Assembly (NCBI RefSeq): GCF_001705235.1
Contig: NZ_MCGV01000001.1
Span: 1,922,001-1,986,000, forward strand
Direction of reading: 5' to 3'
DNA: 64,000 bases
Source of the DNA: Clostridium pasteurianum
GTDB taxonomy: Bacteria > Bacillota > Clostridia > Clostridiales > Clostridiaceae
Of the stretch, positions 59,293-64,000 are shown piece after piece; the stretch's first letter is position 1, and every line of letters begins with the position of its first letter. Below the pieces are notes generated by a model, which was given only the letters and a program-made list of their open reading frames with translations, did not search any database and had not been told where the DNA came from. The position numbers were made by a program, and so were the translations under genes.

Positions 59293-59619
59293 CTATAATC
59301 CATTGTTTCCAGAACTTATAGTATAAGCTTTCTCTACTGGGACTATAAATATTTTTCCGTCTCCGAAAGCTCCCTTTTTACCTGTCTTAGCATTTTTAGA
59401 AATTATATTTACAATATCATCCTTATCATCGTCATTTACAACAATTAATAACATTTCCTTAGGTATTTCATCATAGTAAATATCTCCTACCTTTACTCCC
59501 CTTTGCTTTCCTCTTCCAACCACACTAAATTTAGTAACAGCAGGAAATCCAGCATCAGCTAATTCTGATAAAACAGCATTTGTCTTTTCTGGTCTTATAA
59601 CAGCCTTTATCATTACCAC
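59293..59619 (-). CDS. nifI1: Nitrogen regulatory PII-like protein NifI1
   Basis: This 108-residue PII-family protein carries VGRGKQRGVKVGDIYYDEIPK in the T-loop and GKKGAFGDGKIFIVPV in the nucleotide loop. The T-loop lacks the uridylylated Tyr context of GlnB, as usual for NifI. GTG at 59619 is 11 bases after AGGAG; ATG at 59613 is also possible. It follows nifH after a 135-base gap that contains a stem-loop. Confidence 0.94.
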   Translation of the reverse strand: MVMIKAVIRPEKTNAVLSELADAGFPAVTKFSVVGRGKQRGVKVGDIYYDEIPKEMLLIVVNDDDKDDIVNIISKNAKTGKKGAFGDGKIFIVPVEKAYTISSGNNGL

Positions 59620-59684
59620 TATTGAATCAACTCCTATCCTATGTTATAATATGGTAACTTAATAATTTTTAAATTAACCGTTAG

Positions 59685-59723
59685 ATGTACCTCTTTTGTC
59701 CCATCAAAACATAAGAGATACAT
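59685..59723 (-). other. Stem-loop in the nifH-nifI1 gap
   Basis: ATGTA plus CTCTT pair with AAGAG plus TACAT around a loop of about 16 bases. On the minus strand no T run follows. It may shield the nifH message and let nifH accumulate above the downstream genes. Confidence 0.5.
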
Positions 59724-59754
59724 TTTTTAATCTAAGATATCTTTTATACTTTTA

Positions 59755-60573
<819 letters not shown>

Positions 60574-60617
60574 TCATATTCCTCCTTTATATTAACTGTA
60601 ATTAAGTTCAATATATC

Positions 60618-60637
60618 CCAATAACATAATTTATTGG
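60618..60637. promoter_or_regulatory. Dyad in the nifH leader
   Basis: CCAATAACATAATTTATTGG is a perfect 7-base inverted repeat around six bases. It lies roughly 10-30 bases downstream of the expected nifH transcription start. It may be an operator for a repressor or a small leader hairpin. Confidence 0.5.
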
Positions 60638-60651
60638 TATATTTAAGTACA

Positions 60652-60679
60652 ACTATATCACAAACATATTGAAAGTCAA
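60652..60679 (-). promoter_or_regulatory. Promoter of the nif cluster
   Basis: On the minus strand TTGACT (60674-60679), a 16-base spacer and TATAGT (60652-60657) form a vegetative-type promoter. No sigma-54 (-24/-12) element was seen, in line with the absence of NifA-type control here. Confidence 0.65.
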
Positions 60680-61124
60680 CGTTTTTGTTAACTAAATGTT
60701 AATATTTTTACCTTTTATTTAACAATTTATTATTTCATTTTGTTGTATTTTATTAAATGTGTAATTCAGTAGTCTCTATCATTTTGCACAGTATAATTAG
60801 TTTTGTTAAATTAAACACTTATTTAGAATGTTATAATTTTACATTATCAATGTGTTTTATTCAGTTTTAATTCGTTTTATCCTTTCTTTAAGTGCAAAGC
60901 CTATTTTAGAATTGTTTTAATTACTTACATATGATTCTATACAATTTTTTATTTTTTTAATTTTTTTGTATTATATAAATAAATTTACTTTTAATTGTTA
61001 CTCTCTTGCGCCCTATTATCATTTTAATATTTTCATATTGAATTTTTATTATATTTATATTAAAATATTACTTATATTGCCATATTAATATATAATATGT
61101 TAATTTAGAAAGAGGTTGATTAAA
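60680..61124. other. Long AT-rich nif intergenic region
   Basis: About 440 bases of very AT-rich sequence lie between the nif promoter and the divergent regulator. Several gttaac/gttaat-like pieces occur near 60687-60705. I see no gene and no recognisable riboswitch. The regulator promoter is presumably near its right end, but cannot be fixed by eye. Confidence 0.5.
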
Positions 61125-62078
61125 TTGGAGAATAAGATATTAACTCCTCTAGAAGTAGCACAAATTCTTAGAATTTCAAAGAACACGGTTTACGAATTGA
61201 TAAAACGTGGAGATTTAAATTGCTATAGAGTTGGTAAAAAAATAAGGATTGATTCAAGAGACGTTGATTTGTACAAGTATAGATCTAGAACTAATTCAAA
61301 AAAGGATACCAGTAATAACTACTTTAACACCTCAAATAATAGTCTATTTGGCTTTCAACATGAGTCATCAAAAAACGAATTTATAATTTGTGGACAAGAT
61401 ATACTTTTAGATATACTATCTCGTTACCTCCAAATTCATCCATACGGAATAACAGCTCTGCGCTCATATGTTGGAAGCTATACCGGTTTACTAGGTCTTT
61501 ATTTTAACAAAGTACAAGTTGCTACTGCCCATTTGTGGGACGGTGACTCTGGAGAATATAACATACCATATATAAGACGATTAATTCCAGGAATTCATAC
61601 TGTAACAATAAATTTAGTCTATAGAATAATGGGCTTTTATGTTGCAAAAGAAAACCCAAAAAAAATCACTGGCTGGGAAGATTTCAAGCGTGACGACATA
61701 ACTATGGTAAATAGAGAAAAAGGTTGCGGTACAAGAATTCTTCTAGATGAACACTTACGATTACTTGGTATAAATAAAAATTCAATAAAAGGTTATGAAA
61801 GAGAAAGCCTTTCACATTTGGCTATAGCCAGCATAATTTCAAGGAATGGTGCTGATATTGGAATAGGAAATGAAAATACAGGACTTCAAGTAAAAAACAT
61901 TGACTTCATACCAATTCAAAAAGAAAGATATGATTTGGTTATCAGAAAAGAAGATATAGAAAAACCGCCTTTTAGAGCACTCCTAGAAATAATTAAATCT
62001 GATGCCTTTAAATCAGAATTAACTGGCATAGGTGGTTACGATTTAAGTGAAACGGGAAACATAATAGCAGAATTATAG
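61125..62078 (+). CDS. HTH regulator with periplasmic-binding-protein-like domain, possible molybdate sensor
   Basis: Residues 1-50 form an excisionase/MerR-type HTH (PLEVAQILRISKNTVYELIKRGDLNCYRVGKKIRI). Residues about 75-310 resemble the PBP-like domain (PF12727 type) otherwise found attached to MoeA and related to ModA: GSYTGLLGLYF, HLWDGDSGEYN, VNREKGCGTRILLDE and GADIGIGNEN. Such proteins are thought to sense a ligand, often a metal oxyanion. The frame opens at TTG 61116; TTG at 61125 has GAGG nine bases upstream and is preferred. It is divergent from nifH, so control of the nif cluster by molybdate is the natural guess, not shown. Confidence 0.82.
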   Translation: MENKILTPLEVAQILRISKNTVYELIKRGDLNCYRVGKKIRIDSRDVDLYKYRSRTNSKKDTSNNYFNTSNNSLFGFQHESSKNEFIICGQDILLDILSRYLQIHPYGITALRSYVGSYTGLLGLYFNKVQVATAHLWDGDSGEYNIPYIRRLIPGIHTVTINLVYRIMGFYVAKENPKKITGWEDFKRDDITMVNREKGCGTRILLDEHLRLLGINKNSIKGYERESLSHLAIASIISRNGADIGIGNENTGLQVKNIDFIPIQKERYDLVIRKEDIEKPPFRALLEIIKSDAFKSELTGIGGYDLSETGNIIAEL

Positions 62079-62091
62079 CATTAAAATAAAA

Positions 62092-62120
62092 GAACGCCTT
62101 TTTATGGCGTTCCCAAAACA
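62092..62120 (-). terminator. Terminator after the TauE-like gene
   Basis: The stem GAACGCC/GGCGTTC is followed on the minus strand by TTTTATTTT. It lies between convergent genes and may also mark the end of the regulator gene. Confidence 0.75.
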
Positions 62121-62165
62121 TCTATATTCCTTATAAAACTTTACAATTTAAAATAACTTTCTTAC

Positions 62166-62528
62166 CTATTTACCAAAAAAAGTTTTTATCCCAACTAAAA
62201 TTATAAATATACCAAAAGCTTTTTTCATTGTACTTACAGGCAGCTGATTAGCAAGCTGTCCCCCAAATTTTGCTGCTATAACCATAGCAATACATATGAT
62301 TATTCCTGCCACTATATCTACATTGCCCTTTTTATAATATTGCATAAATGCAAGAATGCCAACTGGTGGAAGCATTGCTACAAGTGATGTCCCTTGAGCC
62401 TTTATTTGAGAAAATCCCTTTAAAAAAATTAACCCAGGAACTATTATTATTCCACCACCTATACCAAATAATCCACTTAAAATTCCTGCTAAAATGCCAA
62501 CTACCGCATAAATTATAAAATCAATCAT
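62166..62528 (-). CDS. Half-size TauE/SafE-family membrane protein
   Basis: This 120-residue protein has four hydrophobic segments and the family motif GILSGLFGIGGGIIIVP near the N-terminus. Full TauE/SafE proteins are about 250 residues with two such halves, so this one should act as a dimer. The family exports or imports sulfur-containing anions. The start ATG follows GGGGGCTAAATA. There is no partner half-gene next to it. Proximity to the oxyanion-sensor candidate is suggestive only. Confidence 0.85.
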   Translation of the reverse strand: MIDFIIYAVVGILAGILSGLFGIGGGIIIVPGLIFLKGFSQIKAQGTSLVAMLPPVGILAFMQYYKKGNVDIVAGIIICIAMVIAAKFGGQLANQLPVSTMKKAFGIFIILVGIKTFFGK

Positions 62529-62638
62529 TATTTAGCCCCCTTTGATTTAATAAATATACAGTAATTATACCCTAAATATGCATTTTTTATATACTTTAAT
62601 ATAAATCTCATTACGTTTTATATTTTTAAACTATTTTC

Positions 62639-63310
62639 TTAGCATATTCTACCATCATTTATTTCTATAATCCTATTCGTTCTTTTAGCTATCCTACTAT
62701 CATGCGTTATAATTACAAAAGTCGTTTTAAATTTTCTATTAATCTCCCTTAAAAGTTCATAAACGCTTTCCGTGGACTTTGAATCTAAATTTCCAGTTGG
62801 TTCATCTGCCAATATAATATCTGGATTATTTATTAATGCCCTTGCTATAGCCGCCCTCTGCTGCTGTCCACCAGACAAATTAGTTGCCATATTATTCTTA
62901 ACCTTATCTATACCAACCATGTATAAAAGTTCTTCCGCGCTTTTTAGTATTTTTTCATCAGGTTTTGAATTTGAAATAAGATATGGCATAAGAATATTTT
63001 CAAGCACCGTAAACTCAGGTAAAAGATAATGGAACTGAAATATGAACCCGATAGTTTTATTCCTAAGCTCTGCAAGTTCATCTTTCTTCATACTATTAGT
63101 GCATTTGCCATTTATATGAACTTGTCCATTAGTTGGTCTGTCCAAAGTTCCCATAATATTTAATATAGTGCTTTTTCCACTTCCAGATGCACCTATTATA
63201 GAATTAAATGAATGTCTTTCAATATTTAAATTTATATTGTGAAGTATTTCTGTTTTTACCAATTTACCGTAACTTTTTGTTACATCTTTAAGTTCTATTA
63301 TGTTATCCAT
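62639..63310 (-). CDS. ABC exporter ATPase of the MacB/LolD type
   Basis: This 223-residue ATPase has Walker A IGASGSGKST, signature NLSGGQQQRAAIARAL and Walker B IILADEPTGNLD, all diagnostic of the MacB/LolD/FtsE group. It pairs with the FtsX-like permease encoded upstream, whose stop codon overlaps its start by 8 bases. In Gram-positive bacteria these systems export peptides or sense envelope stress. There is no two-component system in view. Confidence 0.94.
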   Translation of the reverse strand: MDNIIELKDVTKSYGKLVKTEILHNINLNIERHSFNSIIGASGSGKSTILNIMGTLDRPTNGQVHINGKCTNSMKKDELAELRNKTIGFIFQFHYLLPEFTVLENILMPYLISNSKPDEKILKSAEELLYMVGIDKVKNNMATNLSGGQQQRAAIARALINNPDIILADEPTGNLDSKSTESVYELLREINRKFKTTFVIITHDSRIAKRTNRIIEINDGRIC

Positions 63311-64000
63311 TTTTTATCACCTCAATAGGATCTAATTTCAAAGATTTTCTAGCTGGAATTATAGAAGCTATACAAGCTGAAAATATCGCTATAGCTACTG
63401 AAAATATTATAAACTTGTAATCTATATATAAAGGTACAACAGGCGTGCCATCTGGATTTAGCACAAATTTTGTAAAACAATACGTCCATAATATCCCTAG
63501 TGTAACTCCAAGAGCTGCTCCGAAGATCCCCAAAATAAGCCCTTCATACAAAAATATTCTACTTGAAACTTTATCTCTTATACCCATAGCCTTTAATATT
63601 CCTATTTGCTTTGACTTTTGAATAACAGTTATAGCAAGTACACTTGTTATTCCTAAAATTACAGAAATAAGTACAAAAATTTGTATCATTATACTGGAAG
63701 CATTTTGCCCATTAAGTGCACTTAAAAGTGAAGAATTTGAAGCTTTCCAGTTAGAAATTTTTATTTCATTTGTCGGTATTACGTTTTTAATATTATTCAT
63801 AATGGAATCAGCGTCAAATACATCGTTAACCTGAATCTCTATAGTAGTTGCTTTATCTTCAAGACCCCCAATATCCTGTGCAGAAGTCATTGTCGTTATT
63901 ACCCATCTATCATTTATATTTGATGATTTAAGATCATATATACCTGAAATCTTAACTTCTTTTTTAGAACCATCTGGTGTAAATATTGTAATGTTATCCC
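63303..64000 (-). CDS. FtsX/MacB-type ABC permease (5' end outside window)
   Basis: The visible 232 codons are the C-terminal part of a FtsX-domain permease: an extracellular portion, then membrane helices with the hallmark QKSKQIGILKAMGIRDKVS and the C-terminal ASIIPARKSLKLDPIEVIK. The frame stays open to the right edge, so the ATG at 63890 is internal. It forms an exporter with the adjacent MacB-type ATPase. Confidence 0.93.
   Translation of the reverse strand, partial: DNITIFTPDGSKKEVKISGIYDLKSSNINDRWVITTMTSAQDIGGLEDKATTIEIQVNDVFDADSIMNNIKNVIPTNEIKISNWKASNSSLLSALNGQNASSIMIQIFVLISVILGITSVLAITVIQKSKQIGILKAMGIRDKVSSRIFLYEGLILGIFGAALGVTLGILWTYCFTKFVLNPDGTPVVPLYIDYKFIIFSVAIAIFSACIASIIPARKSLKLDPIEVIKNG

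Overview
The window is low-GC DNA from an anaerobic, diazotrophic, sugar-fermenting Firmicute. Gene content and order fit Clostridium acetobutylicum or a very close relative: a fused nifN-B, a split nifV, nifI1/nifI2 between nifH and nifD, a Leu T-box before leuA, two rRNA operons, and AT-rich spacers with strong AGGAGG ribosome sites. The species assignment is recalled from gene content, not searched.

Layout. The left edge (1-1625) is the 3' part of an rRNA operon on the minus strand; its 16S gene is present and its 23S lies outside the window. A second operon, 16S-23S-5S-tRNA-Lys, occupies 21153-26103 on the same strand, so the two 16S genes form direct repeats offset by 24478 bases. Between them lie a mannose-family PTS operon with a ceramidase-like hydrolase and a PRD regulator (2064-8101), a secreted licheninase with a catabolite-control site (8370-9210), DNA polymerase IV, a sirtuin, a cytoplasmic parvulin, aspartokinase, a PPK2 polyphosphate kinase, an AraC/UvrA-like/serine-hydrolase operon, an HD-GYP protein and a small Cys/His/Arg-rich protein.

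To the right of the second operon come aspartase, an acetyltransferase, a hydrolase, leuA with a T-box leader, a KimA-like potassium importer, a thioesterase, an ABC exporter pair, L-lactate dehydrogenase, a GntR-controlled ABC system, a HAD phosphatase, an amino-acid permease and TspO. From 47435 to 60679 runs a leftward nitrogen-fixation cluster: nifH-nifI1-nifI2-nifD-nifK-nifE-nifNB-modA-modB-flavoprotein-nifV(omega)-nifV(alpha). It makes the Fe protein, the MoFe protein, the cofactor assembly proteins, two parts of a molybdate importer and homocitrate synthase. Divergent from nifH is a regulator joining an excisionase-type HTH to a periplasmic-binding-protein-like domain, a plausible metal-oxyanion sensor for the cluster. 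The right edge holds a half-size TauE protein and a MacB-type ABC exporter cut by the window end.

The least explained material is repetitive. Three ~175-180 bp foldbacks (30854-31034, 36695-36868, 45145-45324) each start exactly at the TAA stop codon of a neighbouring gene, all in the same orientation relative to that gene. They share termini and most of the apical loop, while the arms differ between copies yet still pair within each copy. Two of them head tandem arrays with periods of about 221 and 226 bases. A third, unrelated array (107-base unit, seven copies, 42829-43584) also has a foldback at one edge. I see no insertion-sequence transposase and no CRISPR array.
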